A DNA stretch of 62,588 bases. Source: GCA-2733415 sp049614485 (GTDB lineage Bacteria; Bacteroidota; Bacteroidia; Flavobacteriales; Flavobacteriaceae). The translations under genes were made by a program, and so were the position numbers. Shown in pieces: positions 50,656 to 58,800 of this stretch. The stretch is from assembly GCA_049614485.1 (NCBI GenBank), contig JBMZDR010000013.1:1-62588 (forward strand), given 5' to 3'. Numbering within the stretch: position 1 is the first letter of the stretch; each line of letters begins with the position of its first letter. Below the pieces are notes generated by a model that was not told the origin of the DNA, did no database searches, and saw only the letters and a program-made list of their open reading frames with translations.

Positions 50656-50871
50656 TTAATATCTGTATGTAATTCTTGCTTTTGACAAATCATAAGGACT
50701 CATTTCAAGCTTTACTTTATCACCAGGCAACAACTTAATATAATGCATACGCATCTTACCTGATATATGTGCAGTCACAATGTGACCATTTTCTAATTCT
50801 ACACGAAACATTGCATTAGACAATGCTTCAATGATACTTCCGTCTTGTTCTATTGCTTGTTGCTTTGCCAT
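50656..50871 (-). CDS. infA: Translation initiation factor IF-1
   Basis: IF-1 blocks the ribosomal A site during initiation. The 71-residue OB-fold protein has the conserved MFRVELENGHIVTAHISGKM and MSPYDLSKARITYRY. It follows secY by two bases, with no map or adk gene between, unlike E. coli-type or Bacteroides-type orders. Confidence 0.97.
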   Translation of the reverse strand: MAKQQAIEQDGSIIEALSNAMFRVELENGHIVTAHISGKMRMHYIKLLPGDKVKLEMSPYDLSKARITYRY

Positions 50872-50873
50872 AG

Positions 50874-52220
50874 TTACGCTACTGCTTTTCTGTTTTTACC
50901 AGTTTCCATTAATCCATCGTAATGTTTATTCAATAAGTATGAATTAACTTGCTGCATTGTATCCATTGCAACCCCTACTAAAATAAGTAATGAAGTTCCT
51001 CCGTAGAACAATGCCCACCCTTGTTGAATATCCATCAATTTAATTACGATAGCAGGAAAAATTGCGATTAAAGCTAAAAATATAGATCCTGGTAATGTAA
51101 TTTGAGACATTATCTTATCTAAATAATCAGCAGTTTCAGTACCTGGCTTAATACCAGGAATAAAACCATTACTACGCTTTAAATCATCTGCCATTTTATT
51201 AGTAGGTACAGTGATTGCTGTATAAAAATATGTAAATATGATAATCAATAATGCAAACACTATATTATACCACAATCCAAACATATTAGTAAATTCAGTT
51301 TTCAAAAATTGAGCAAAAGCTCCTTCTCCAAATGCTTCACCTACAACAGCAGGAACAAACATAATAGCTTGAGCAAAGATTATTGGCATTACACCTGAAG
51401 CATTAAGCTTTAACGGCAAAAACTGCCTTGCTCCCTCTTCATAACCTCCAACTGCAGAACGTCTTGCGTATTGAACTGGCACCTGTCTGACTGCTAAAAC
51501 TAGCATGATAGACAGTAGAATAATTACTAACCAAACAATCACTTCAATTAAAATCATGATAGCCCCTCCATTTGAAGCCTCTCCTGAAAATCTTGAAGCA
51601 ACCTCTTGCATGAAAGACGCAGGTAAACTAGCGATAATCCCTACCATAATTAGCAAAGAAATACCATTACCAATACCTTTATCTGTAATTTTTTCACCTA
51701 ACCACATTGCAAATACACAACCGGTAACTAAGATAACTATAGACGACACCCAGAACATTCCTCCTCTACCAAAAACAAAAGCAGTTTCTGGAACACCTAA
51801 ACTTGGTAAACTACCTAAGTAAAACGGAGCCTGAACAACACAAATAACGATAGTTAACCAACGTGTAATTTGTGTAATTTTCTTTTGCCCACTAGCACCT
51901 TCTTTTTGCAATTTTTGAAGATAAGGAATAGCTATTGTCATTAATTGAACAACAATAGATGCAGAAATATAAGGCATAATACCTAGAGCAAATACAGAAG
52001 CTTTTGATAAAGCTCCTCCTGTAAACGCGTTAATTAAGGCTAAAAAACCTCCATCATCGAATTTATCGCTTAACCCTGTTAATTGACTTACATCTATACC
52101 TGGTAAAACAATTTGTGCGCCAAATCTATAAGCTAGTAATAAACTTAAAGTAATAAGAATTTTATTTCTTAACTCTTCAATTTGCCAAACACCTTGTATT
52201 GATTCTATAATTTTCTTCAT
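50874..52220 (-). CDS. secY: Preprotein translocase subunit SecY
   Basis: SecY is the channel of the SecYEG translocon. The 448-residue protein has ten membrane segments. The signature blocks LLAYRFGAQIVLPGIDVSQL near the start, MPYISASIVVQL, and the cytoplasmic RRSAVGGYEEGARQFLPLKL loop are complete. It lies between rplO and infA as in other bacteria, but the first cytoplasmic loops are a little long, as usual in Bacteroidota. Confidence 0.98.
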   Translation of the reverse strand: MKKIIESIQGVWQIEELRNKILITLSLLLAYRFGAQIVLPGIDVSQLTGLSDKFDDGGFLALINAFTGGALSKASVFALGIMPYISASIVVQLMTIAIPYLQKLQKEGASGQKKITQITRWLTIVICVVQAPFYLGSLPSLGVPETAFVFGRGGMFWVSSIVILVTGCVFAMWLGEKITDKGIGNGISLLIMVGIIASLPASFMQEVASRFSGEASNGGAIMILIEVIVWLVIILLSIMLVLAVRQVPVQYARRSAVGGYEEGARQFLPLKLNASGVMPIIFAQAIMFVPAVVGEAFGEGAFAQFLKTEFTNMFGLWYNIVFALLIIIFTYFYTAITVPTNKMADDLKRSNGFIPGIKPGTETADYLDKIMSQITLPGSIFLALIAIFPAIVIKLMDIQQGWALFYGGTSLLILVGVAMDTMQQVNSYLLNKHYDGLMETGKNRKAVA

Positions 52221-52229
52221 GAAATAATC

Positions 52230-52682
52230 TTATAAAGTCACAGCACTACCACCAGCAGCCTCAACAGCAGCTTTTGCAGTAGCAGTAAACTTATGAACAG
52301 AAATTGTTAATTTTGCTTTTAATTCACCTCTACCTAAGATTTTTACTAAATCGTTTTTACCAACAATTCCGTTAGCAATTAACGCTTCTAAATCTACAGT
52401 ATCAGTAACTTTTCCAGCATCTACCAACTCTTGTAAAGTATCCAAGTTTACACCTGCAAACTCTTTACGGTTGATGTTTGTGAAACCAAACTTAGGAACA
52501 CGTCTTTGTAAAGGCATTTGCCCTCCTTCAAAACCAATTTTTCTAGAATATCCAGATCTTGATTTTGCTCCTTTATGTCCTCTTGCTGCAGTACCACCTT
52601 TTCCAGAACCTTGACCTCTACCAAGTCTCTTAGAATTATTGTTTACTGAACCTTCAGCTGGTTTTAAACTACTTAAATCCAT
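52230..52682 (-). CDS. rplO: 50S ribosomal protein L15 (uL15)
   Basis: The 150-residue protein has a glycine-rich start (RLGRGQGSGKGGTAARGHKG) that threads into 23S rRNA, and the C-terminal block NDLVKILGRGELKAKLTISV. It is nine bases before secY and 17 bases after rpmD. Confidence 0.97.
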   Translation of the reverse strand: MDLSSLKPAEGSVNNNSKRLGRGQGSGKGGTAARGHKGAKSRSGYSRKIGFEGGQMPLQRRVPKFGFTNINRKEFAGVNLDTLQELVDAGKVTDTVDLEALIANGIVGKNDLVKILGRGELKAKLTISVHKFTATAKAAVEAAGGSAVTL

Positions 52683-52699
52683 TGTTATAAATGTTTTAA

Positions 52700-52879
52700 T
52701 TAAGCTTCCGTTACAGAAACTAAATGTTGAACTTTGTTTACCATACCAACTATTGCTGGTGTAGCATCATGCTCTACGGTTTGACTCATTTTCTTAAGAC
52801 CAAGAGCCTCTAAAGTTCTCTTTTGTCTTTCAGTTCTACCAATAGCACTTTTTACTAATGTTACTTTAATTTTCGCCAT
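52700..52879 (-). CDS. rpmD: 50S ribosomal protein L30 (uL30)
   Basis: A short gene of 59 codons starting MAKIKVTLVKSAIGRTERQK and ending VQHLVSVTEA. The IGRTERQKRTLEALGLKK block is the L30 signature. It starts 11 bases after rpsE, in the usual spc operon place before rplO. It is complete and in frame. Confidence 0.95.
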   Translation of the reverse strand: MAKIKVTLVKSAIGRTERQKRTLEALGLKKMSQTVEHDATPAIVGMVNKVQHLVSVTEA

Positions 52880-52890
52880 CTCTACCTTGA

Positions 52891-53415
52891 TTAACCTTTA
52901 AACAATTTTTCTAAAGAAATACCTCTGTGTTTTGCAACATCTTTAGCATCTCTTAATTGTAATAAAGCATCGAAAGTTGCTTTTACAACATTATGAGGGT
53001 TTGATGAACCTTGAGATTTTGATAATACATCATGTACACCAACCGCCTCAAGTACGTGACGCATAGCACCACCAGCAATTACTCCTGTACCAGGAGCTGC
53101 AGGAATAATATTTACTCTTGCTCCACCAAATTTACCTTTTTGCTCATGTGGCAACGTTCCTTTAATTAAAGGGATACGTACTAAGTTTTTCTTAGCATCC
53201 TCAATAGCTTTAGCAATAGCACTGGCAACATCTTTAGATTTCCCTAAACCTTGACCAACAACACCCGCTTCATCTCCAACTACAACGATAGCTGAAAAAC
53301 CGAATGCTCTACCACCCTTTGTTACTTTAGTAACACGTTGCACACCAACCAAACGATCTTTTAAATCAAGACCTGTAGGTTTAACTAGTTCTGCGTTTTT
53401 ATACTTTTGAAACAT
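52891..53415 (-). CDS. rpsE: 30S ribosomal protein S5 (uS5)
   Basis: S5 helps keep translational fidelity and mRNA helicase activity. The 174-residue protein has the double-stranded RNA-binding-like N-terminal domain (LVGVQRVTKVTKGGRAFGFS) and the C-terminal domain with GVHDVLSKSQGSSNPHNVVK. It is six bases after rplR. Confidence 0.98.
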   Translation of the reverse strand: MFQKYKNAELVKPTGLDLKDRLVGVQRVTKVTKGGRAFGFSAIVVVGDEAGVVGQGLGKSKDVASAIAKAIEDAKKNLVRIPLIKGTLPHEQKGKFGGARVNIIPAAPGTGVIAGGAMRHVLEAVGVHDVLSKSQGSSNPHNVVKATFDALLQLRDAKDVAKHRGISLEKLFKG

Positions 53416-53421
53416 AATTTC

Positions 53422-53778
53422 TTAAAATTTTAATCCACCTTCTCTAGCTCCTTCAGCTAATGACTTGATTCTACCGTGATATAAAGCACCACCTCTATCA
53501 AAAGAAATAGTAGTAACTCCTGCACTAATAGCTTTCCCAGCAACTGCTTTACCAACTAAAGTGGCGATTTCAGATTTAGAACCTTTTTCAGCACTAATAT
53601 CTTTATCTCTTGAAGATGCTGCAACAATTGTTTTTCCAGTTACGTCATCAATTACTTGGGCGTAAATTTCTTTATTACTTCTGAAAACAGTTAACCTTGG
53701 TCTTTCAGCAGTACCAGAAACAATCTTTCTAATTCTGTTATGAATTCTTGCTCTTCTAGCGTTTTTTGATAATTTCAT
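53422..53778 (-). CDS. rplR: 50S ribosomal protein L18 (uL18)
   Basis: L18 binds 5S rRNA together with L5. The 118-residue protein shows RLTVFRSNKEIYAQVIDD and the end FDRGGALYHGRIKSLAEGAR. It is separated from rplF by 114 bp, one of the few wide gaps, which holds a 12 bp hairpin. Confidence 0.97.
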   Translation of the reverse strand: MKLSKNARRARIHNRIRKIVSGTAERPRLTVFRSNKEIYAQVIDDVTGKTIVAASSRDKDISAEKGSKSEIATLVGKAVAGKAISAGVTTISFDRGGALYHGRIKSLAEGAREGGLKF

Positions 53779-53823
53779 TTGTTAATTTTTAGCTTTTTAA
53801 CAGGTCAACAAAACTCATAAAAC

Positions 53824-53862
53824 CCAACAATCATTAAAATTTAACGTAAAAATGATTGTTGG
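53824..53862 (-). promoter_or_regulatory. Hairpin in the rplF-rplR spacer
   Basis: Perfect 12 bp arms CCAACAATCATT at 53824-53835 and AATGATTGTTGG at 53851-53862, 15-base loop. On the minus strand GTTTTATGAGTTTT follows, so it could be a leaky terminator, an attenuator or an RNase III site. Confidence 0.5.
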
Positions 53863-53892
53863 CTTAGTTATTTTGTATCGCCTTAAAAAATA

Positions 53893-54435
53893 TTAAGCCG
53901 ATTTACCAGCTTTTCTTCTTAACACCTCTCCAACAAACTTAACACCTTTTCCTTTGTAAGGTTCTGGCTTACGGTAAGAACGGATTTTAGCCGCTACTTG
54001 ACCTACTAACTGCTTGTCTGCAGATGTTAATTTAATAATTGGATTTTTACCTTTATCAGACACAGTTTCAACTTTTACCTCAGGTGCAATATCCATAATA
54101 ATATTATGAGAAAACCCTAAAGCTAAATCAAGTTTATTACCTTGATTACTTGCTCTATATCCAACTCCAACTAATTCCAATTCTTTAGTAAATCCTTTAG
54201 TTACACCCTCAATCATGTTAAAGATTAAAGCTCTGTACAAACCGTGCTTTGCTTTATGATCTTTAGCTTCTGATGGACGCTCTAATGTGATTACTCCTTC
54301 TTCTATTTTAACAGTGATGTCTTTGATTTCCTGAGTTAACTCACCCATTTTACCTTTAACAACAACTTGTCCGTCTTTTACATCAACTGTAACTCCCGCA
54401 GGAATAACAACTGGACTTTTACCTATTCTTGACAT
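53893..54435 (-). CDS. rplF: 50S ribosomal protein L6 (uL6)
   Basis: The 180-residue protein has the two related L6 domains, with start MSRIGKSPVVIPAGVTVDV and the C-terminal signature RKPEPYKGKGVKFVGE. It binds near the sarcin-ricin loop. The next gene, rplR, is 114 bp away across a hairpin. Confidence 0.98.
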   Translation of the reverse strand: MSRIGKSPVVIPAGVTVDVKDGQVVVKGKMGELTQEIKDITVKIEEGVITLERPSEAKDHKAKHGLYRALIFNMIEGVTKGFTKELELVGVGYRASNQGNKLDLALGFSHNIIMDIAPEVKVETVSDKGKNPIIKLTSADKQLVGQVAAKIRSYRKPEPYKGKGVKFVGEVLRRKAGKSA

Positions 54436-54453
54436 TTTTTCTTGTCTTTAAAA

Positions 54454-54849
54454 TTAGTAAACTGAACAAAGAACTTCTCCTCCAACATTCTCTTGACGTG
54501 CTTTCTTGTTAGTCATCACACCTTTTGAAGTAGAAACAATTGCTATACCTAAACCATTTAAGACTCTTGGTAAATCAGAAGAACTAGAATACAAACGTAA
54601 TCCAGGCTTACTTACTCTTTGAATTTTTTTGATTACAGATTGTTTATTTTCATCGTATTTTAAGGCAATTTTAATTGTCCCTTGTACTGATGAATCGTCA
54701 AACTTGTAACTTAAGATATAACCTTGATCAAATAAGATCTTAGTAATTTCTTTTTTAAGGTTAGATGCTGGTATCTCAACCACTCTGTGGTTTGCACGTA
54801 CAGCATTTCTAACTCTTGTTAAATAATCCGAAATTGGATCTGTATACAT
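54454..54849 (-). CDS. rpsH: 30S ribosomal protein S8 (uS8)
   Basis: S8 binds helix 21 of 16S rRNA and in E. coli represses the spc operon by binding its mRNA near rplE. The 131-residue protein ends in the conserved STSKGVMTNKKARQENVGGE with VLCSVY. A bulged hairpin lies directly upstream, between rpsN and rpsH, a place where S8 could act; no test of binding is possible here. Confidence 0.98.
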   Translation of the reverse strand: MYTDPISDYLTRVRNAVRANHRVVEIPASNLKKEITKILFDQGYILSYKFDDSSVQGTIKIALKYDENKQSVIKKIQRVSKPGLRLYSSSSDLPRVLNGLGIAIVSTSKGVMTNKKARQENVGGEVLCSVY

Positions 54850-54868
54850 ATGTACTTAATTTGCGGTC

Positions 54869-54909
54869 TTGGTTTTCGGCAGTCAGTAGACTGCCGAACC
54901 TGAAACCAA
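54869..54909 (-). promoter_or_regulatory. Bulged hairpin in the rpsN-rpsH spacer
   Basis: Inner stem TCGGCAGTC 54876-54884 with GACTGCCGA 54889-54897, loop AGTA; outer stem TTGGTTT 54869-54875 with AAACCAA 54903-54909; a five-base one-sided bulge between them. No U-run follows. The GC content is high for this genome. Confidence 0.5.
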
Positions 54910-54923
54910 TTTATAAACTTTTA

Positions 54924-55193
54924 TTACCAGCTGGCTTTTCTAACACCAGGTATTAACCCTTGGTTAGCCATTTCTCTGAATGTTACACGAGAAATACCGA
55001 ACTGACGCATATAACCTTTTGGTCTTCCAGTTAATTTACATCTGTTATGCAAACGTACTGGTGATGCGTTTTTTGGCAATTTTTGCAATGCGTCATAATC
55101 TCCAGCTTCTTTTAAAGCTTTTCTTTTTGCAGCATATTTTGCAACCAATTTTTGTCTTTTGACCTCACGGGCCTTCATTGATTCTTTAGCCAT
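54924..55193 (-). CDS. rpsN: 30S ribosomal protein S14 (uS14)
   Basis: The 89-residue protein is the long zinc-free form: it lacks the two CxxC pairs of the short type. Conserved parts are SPVRLHNRCKLTGRPKGYMR and the end IPGVRKASW. It is three bases after rplE and 74 bp before rpsH. Confidence 0.97.
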   Translation of the reverse strand: MAKESMKAREVKRQKLVAKYAAKRKALKEAGDYDALQKLPKNASPVRLHNRCKLTGRPKGYMRQFGISRVTFREMANQGLIPGVRKASW

Positions 55194-55196
55194 AAC

Positions 55197-55748
55197 TTAG
55201 TTCTTTTTAAAAGGTAAACCTAATTGAGTTAACAATGATTTTGCTTCTTTATCAGTTGTTGCTGAAGTTGCAAAAGTAATATTCATTCCTGAAATTCTAT
55301 TAACTTTATCAATATTTATTTCTGGGAAAATAATTTGCTCAGTAACACCTAAACTATAATTACCTCTACCATCAAATCCAGTAGCTTTAATTCCACCAAA
55401 ATCTCTTACACGAGGTAATGATGAAGTTACTAATCTGTCTAAGAATTCATACATTCTTTCACCTCTTAACGTAACCTTTACACCAATTGGCATACCTTTA
55501 CGTAATTTGAAAGATGCAACATCTTTTTTAGACATTGTAGCTACCGCATGTTGTCCTGATATTTTTGTTACCTCCTCTAATGCGTGATCAATTAATTTCT
55601 TATCAGAAACCGCAGCACCAACACCTTTAGAAATAACAATTTTCTCTAACTTAGGCACCTGCATTACATTCTTGTAACTAAATTCTTCTGTAAGAGCAGT
55701 AACAATTCTGTCCTTGTACTCTTGTTTTAATCTTGAAACGTAAGCCAT
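55197..55748 (-). CDS. rplE: 50S ribosomal protein L5 (uL5)
   Basis: L5 binds 5S rRNA and contacts the P-site tRNA. The 183-residue protein has MQVPKLEKIVISKGVGAAV and the LPRVRDFGGIKATGFDGRGN block. It is two bases after rplX and three before rpsN. Confidence 0.98.
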   Translation of the reverse strand: MAYVSRLKQEYKDRIVTALTEEFSYKNVMQVPKLEKIVISKGVGAAVSDKKLIDHALEEVTKISGQHAVATMSKKDVASFKLRKGMPIGVKVTLRGERMYEFLDRLVTSSLPRVRDFGGIKATGFDGRGNYSLGVTEQIIFPEINIDKVNRISGMNITFATSATTDKEAKSLLTQLGLPFKKN

Positions 55749-55750
55749 AA

Positions 55751-56062
55751 CTAAATTACTTCATTAGATTTTTTAGAAACTCTTACCTTATCTTTTCCTT
55801 CTCCTTTATAACCAACTCTGGTAGTTTTACCATCAGCAGTTAATAACGATAAGTTTGAGATTTGGATAGGCGCTTCTTTTTTCACGATTCCTCCTTGAGG
55901 ATTTGCAGCGTTAGGCTTCACATGTTTTGAAATCATGTTTACACCTTCAACAATCGCTTTGTTTTTTTCACGAAGAATTTTAGTGATTTTACCTTCAGAA
56001 CCTTTATGGTCTCCAGCAATAACTCTAACTGTATCTCCTGATTTTATTTTTAACTTTGTCAT
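55751..56062 (-). CDS. rplX: 50S ribosomal protein L24 (uL24)
   Basis: An assembly starter of the large subunit. The 103-residue protein has the KOW motif (SGDTVRVIAGDHKGSEGKIT) near the start and GVNMISKHVKPN after it. It is 13 bases after rplN and two before rplE. Confidence 0.97.
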   Translation of the reverse strand: MTKLKIKSGDTVRVIAGDHKGSEGKITKILREKNKAIVEGVNMISKHVKPNAANPQGGIVKKEAPIQISNLSLLTADGKTTRVGYKGEGKDKVRVSKKSNEVI

Positions 56063-56075
56063 CTTTACAAATGTA

Positions 56076-56444
56076 TTAAAGCACTTCTGGTGCTAATGAT
56101 ACAATCTTCATAAATCCTTTATCACGAAGTTCTCTTGAAACTGGTCCGAAAACACGTGTACCACGCATTTCACCAGTAGGGTTCAACAACACACATGCAT
56201 TATCATCAAAACGGATATAAGAACCATCTGGTCTTCTAATTTCCTTTTTAACTCTAATTACAACTGCTGTAGACACTTGTCCTTTTTTTACACTACCGTT
56301 TGGAGTAACATCTTTAATTGTAACAACAATTTTATCTCCAACAGAAGCATATCTTCTTTTAGTTCCACCTAGAACACGGATAGTTAAAACCTCCTTAGCT
56401 CCGGTATTATCTGCAACCTTAAGTCTTGATTCTTGTTGTACCAT
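56076..56444 (-). CDS. rplN: 50S ribosomal protein L14 (uL14)
   Basis: The 122-residue protein has MVQQESRLKVADNTGAKEV at its start and the signature RVFGPVSRELRDKGFMKIVS at its end. L14 is the binding partner of RsfS, whose gene is also in this window (9746-10117). Its ATG shares one base with the rpsQ stop codon. Confidence 0.98.
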   Translation of the reverse strand: MVQQESRLKVADNTGAKEVLTIRVLGGTKRRYASVGDKIVVTIKDVTPNGSVKKGQVSTAVVIRVKKEIRRPDGSYIRFDDNACVLLNPTGEMRGTRVFGPVSRELRDKGFMKIVSLAPEVL

Positions 56445-56701
56445 TATTTTGCTCTTTCAATTATTTCTACTAATCTCCAACATTTAGATTTACTCATAGG
56501 TCGTGTTTCCATGATCTTTACAGTATCTCCAATATTACAGTCGTTTGTCTCATCGTGTGCAACATATTTCTTTGTTTTCAACACGAATTTTCCGTACATA
56601 GGGTGTTTTACTTTCTTCACTTCAGAAACCACAATTGATTTCGTCATTTTGTTACTAGTAACAACCCCTATTCTTTCTTTTCTTAAATTTCTTTTTTCCA
56701 T
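56444..56701 (-). CDS. rpsQ: 30S ribosomal protein S17 (uS17)
   Basis: The 85-residue OB-fold protein has RKERIGVVTSNKMTKSIVVS at its start and GDTVKIMETRPMSKSKCWRL at its end. It is 17 bases after rpmC and overlaps rplN by one base. Confidence 0.97.
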   Translation of the reverse strand: MEKRNLRKERIGVVTSNKMTKSIVVSEVKKVKHPMYGKFVLKTKKYVAHDETNDCNIGDTVKIMETRPMSKSKCWRLVEIIERAK

Positions 56702-56718
56702 CTTTCAGTAGAATACAA

Positions 56719-56910
56719 TTATTGTATTGCTCTTTTAGTTAGCTCTGTTGCCACTCTAGCTACTGATCTTCTTACTGCACGCAATTGTAACGGATTATCC
56801 AAAGGCTGGATAGCGTGAGCCATTTCTAGTTCAGTATAACTTTTCTTAAGTTCTCCAAGTTTTGCTTGAAGTTCAACTGTAGACAGTTCTTTTATCTCTG
56901 ATTGTTTCAT
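56719..56910 (-). CDS. rpmC: 50S ribosomal protein L29 (uL29)
   Basis: The 63-residue protein is two helices, MKQSEIKELSTVELQAKLGE at its start and LRAVRRSVARVATEL near its end. It lies at the exit of the peptide tunnel. It is 20 bases after rplP. Confidence 0.96.
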   Translation of the reverse strand: MKQSEIKELSTVELQAKLGELKKSYTELEMAHAIQPLDNPLQLRAVRRSVARVATELTKRAIQ

Positions 56911-56930
56911 GATCGTCTTAAAATTTACAA

Positions 56931-57350
56931 TTACGCTTGGTAATCTCTTGCTACAATAAACTTAGTTTTAACAGGAAGTTTCTGTGCTGCTAAGCGTAAC
57001 GCTTCTTTAGCAACGTCCATTGGCACTCCACCAACTTCAAAAATTAATCTTCCCGGTCTCACAACTGCTGCCCAGTATTCAACTGAACCTTTACCTTTAC
57101 CCATACGTACTTCAAGAGGTTTCTTTGTAATAGGCTTATCTGGAAATATTTTAATCCAAAGTTGACCTTCTCTTTTCATATGACGAGTAGCAGCAATACG
57201 CGCAGCTTCTATCTGACGTGCAGTAATAAATTTAGAATCTAGTGATTTGATACCAAACATACCATTTGAAAGTTGGTGCCCTCTTTCGGCATTTCCTTTC
57301 ATACGGCCTTTTTGTACTTTACGATACTTTGTTCTTTTTGGCTGTAACAT
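56931..57350 (-). CDS. rplP: 50S ribosomal protein L16 (uL16)
   Basis: The 139-residue protein has MLQPKRTKYRKVQKGRMKG and the block KPLEVRMGKGKGSVEYWAAV, which includes the arginine that is hydroxylated in some bacteria. It lies near the A-site tRNA elbow. It is 19 bases after rpsC. Confidence 0.98.
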   Translation of the reverse strand: MLQPKRTKYRKVQKGRMKGNAERGHQLSNGMFGIKSLDSKFITARQIEAARIAATRHMKREGQLWIKIFPDKPITKKPLEVRMGKGKGSVEYWAAVVRPGRLIFEVGGVPMDVAKEALRLAAQKLPVKTKFIVARDYQA

Positions 57351-57369
57351 CTTGTTTCTTGTCTTTTAA

Positions 57370-58095
57370 TTACTTTCTACGGCGTGGTTTACTATTGTTC
57401 CCTCCGCGTCCAGCGCCTTTCCCACCAGATTGTTTCTTAGACAACCCTACTAATGGAGAAAGATCTCTTTTACCATAAACTTCACCTTTCATGATCCACA
57501 CTTTCACACCTAATCTACCATAAGTAGTGTGTGCCTCAACAAGTGCATAATCAATGTCAGCTCTAAATGTAGATAAAGGAATACGACCATCTTTAAAAGC
57601 CTCTGAACGCGCCATTTCAGCACCATTCAAACGACCAGAAATCTGAACCTTAATCCCTTCACAATTCATTCTCATAGCAGCCTGAATAGCCATTTTAATA
57701 GCACGCTTGTAAGAGATTCTGTTCTCTATTTGACGCGCAATACTACTACCTACTAAGAATGCATCTAATTCAGGACGCTTGATTTCAAAGATATTAATCT
57801 GTACTTCTTTACCTGTAATTTTCTTAAGCTCTTCTTTTAACTTGTCTACCTCTTGTCCACCTTTTCCGATAATGATACCAGGTCTAGCAGTAGTGATAGT
57901 AACGGTTACAAGTTTAAGAGTTCTCTCGATAATTACTCTTGAAACACTAGCTTTAGATAAACGTGCGTGAATATACTTACGAATCTTATCGTCTTCGGCA
58001 AGTTTATCACCGTAGTCATTACCTCCGTACCAGTTAGACTCCCATCCTCTGATAATACCAAGGCGATTCCCGATTGGATTTGTTTTTTGTCCCAT
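57370..58095 (-). CDS. rpsC: 30S ribosomal protein S3 (uS3)
   Basis: The 241-residue protein has a KH domain with PGIIIGKGGQEVDKLKEEL and the C-terminal domain with VWIMKGEVYGKRDLSPLVG. The end is rich in Gly, Lys and Arg (GGKGAGRGGNNSKPRRRK). S3 lines the mRNA entry channel. It is seven bases after rplV. Confidence 0.98.
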   Translation of the reverse strand: MGQKTNPIGNRLGIIRGWESNWYGGNDYGDKLAEDDKIRKYIHARLSKASVSRVIIERTLKLVTVTITTARPGIIIGKGGQEVDKLKEELKKITGKEVQINIFEIKRPELDAFLVGSSIARQIENRISYKRAIKMAIQAAMRMNCEGIKVQISGRLNGAEMARSEAFKDGRIPLSTFRADIDYALVEAHTTYGRLGVKVWIMKGEVYGKRDLSPLVGLSKKQSGGKGAGRGGNNSKPRRRK

Positions 58096-58102
58096 ATCTA
58101 TC

Positions 58103-58510
58103 TTAACTTTGTGTATTATTATTTGATCCTAACACTAATGTTACGTGATTAGATCTTTTTCTAATTCTGTGTGCACGACCTTGTGGAGCTGGACGTAAGC
58201 GCTTTAACATAGCACCTCCATCAACTCTAATTTCTTTTACGAATAAGTCTGCTTCTTCCAAACTAGCTTCCTCGTTTTTCGCTTGCCAGTTAGCAATTGC
58301 AGAAACCAATAAAGTTTCTAAACGACGAGACGCTTCTTTTGAACTGAATTTTAAAATATGAAGCGCTTTCTCTACTTTTTCACCTCTTACTAAATCCGCA
58401 ACTAAACGCATTTTTCTTGGTGAAGTAGGACAGTTGTTCAACTTTGCAAAAGCCATCTGCTTTTTCTCAGCCTTAATTCTATCGGCCATTTCTCTTTTAC
58501 GAACTCCCAT
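58103..58510 (-). CDS. rplV: 50S ribosomal protein L22 (uL22)
   Basis: The 135-residue protein has the core start CPTSPRKMRLVADLVRGEKV and the tunnel loop with RLRPAPQGRAHRIRKRSNHV. The first 20 residues, rich in Lys and Met, are a short extension beyond the E. coli form; a later ATG in MAFAKLNN is possible but the first ATG fits the five-base gap to rpsS. Confidence 0.96.
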   Translation of the reverse strand: MGVRKREMADRIKAEKKQMAFAKLNNCPTSPRKMRLVADLVRGEKVEKALHILKFSSKEASRRLETLLVSAIANWQAKNEEASLEEADLFVKEIRVDGGAMLKRLRPAPQGRAHRIRKRSNHVTLVLGSNNNTQS

Positions 58511-58515
58511 AGCTT

Positions 58516-58794
58516 CTATTTTTTACCTTTATTTTTTGCACCAGCGTGACCTCTAAAAGATCGTGTTGGCGAAAATTCTCCTAACTTATGACCTACCATG
58601 TTTTCAGTACAGAAAACAGGTACAAACTGACGACCGTTATGCACAGCGATTGTTTGCCCTACGAAATCAGGCGAAATCATTGAGGCTCTAGACCAAGTTT
58701 TAATAACTGATTTTTTACCTGATTCAATGTTTGCTTGAACTTTCTTATCCAAACTATGGTGAATAAACGGTCCTTTTTTTAATGAACGTGCCAT
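58516..58794 (-). CDS. rpsS: 30S ribosomal protein S19 (uS19)
   Basis: The 92-residue protein has MARSLKKGPFIHHSLDKKV and the signature VGHKLGEFSPTRSFRGHAG. It binds with S13 in the head of the small subunit. It is six bases after rplB. Confidence 0.98.
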   Translation of the reverse strand: MARSLKKGPFIHHSLDKKVQANIESGKKSVIKTWSRASMISPDFVGQTIAVHNGRQFVPVFCTENMVGHKLGEFSPTRSFRGHAGAKNKGKK

Positions 58795-58800
58795 ATCTTA

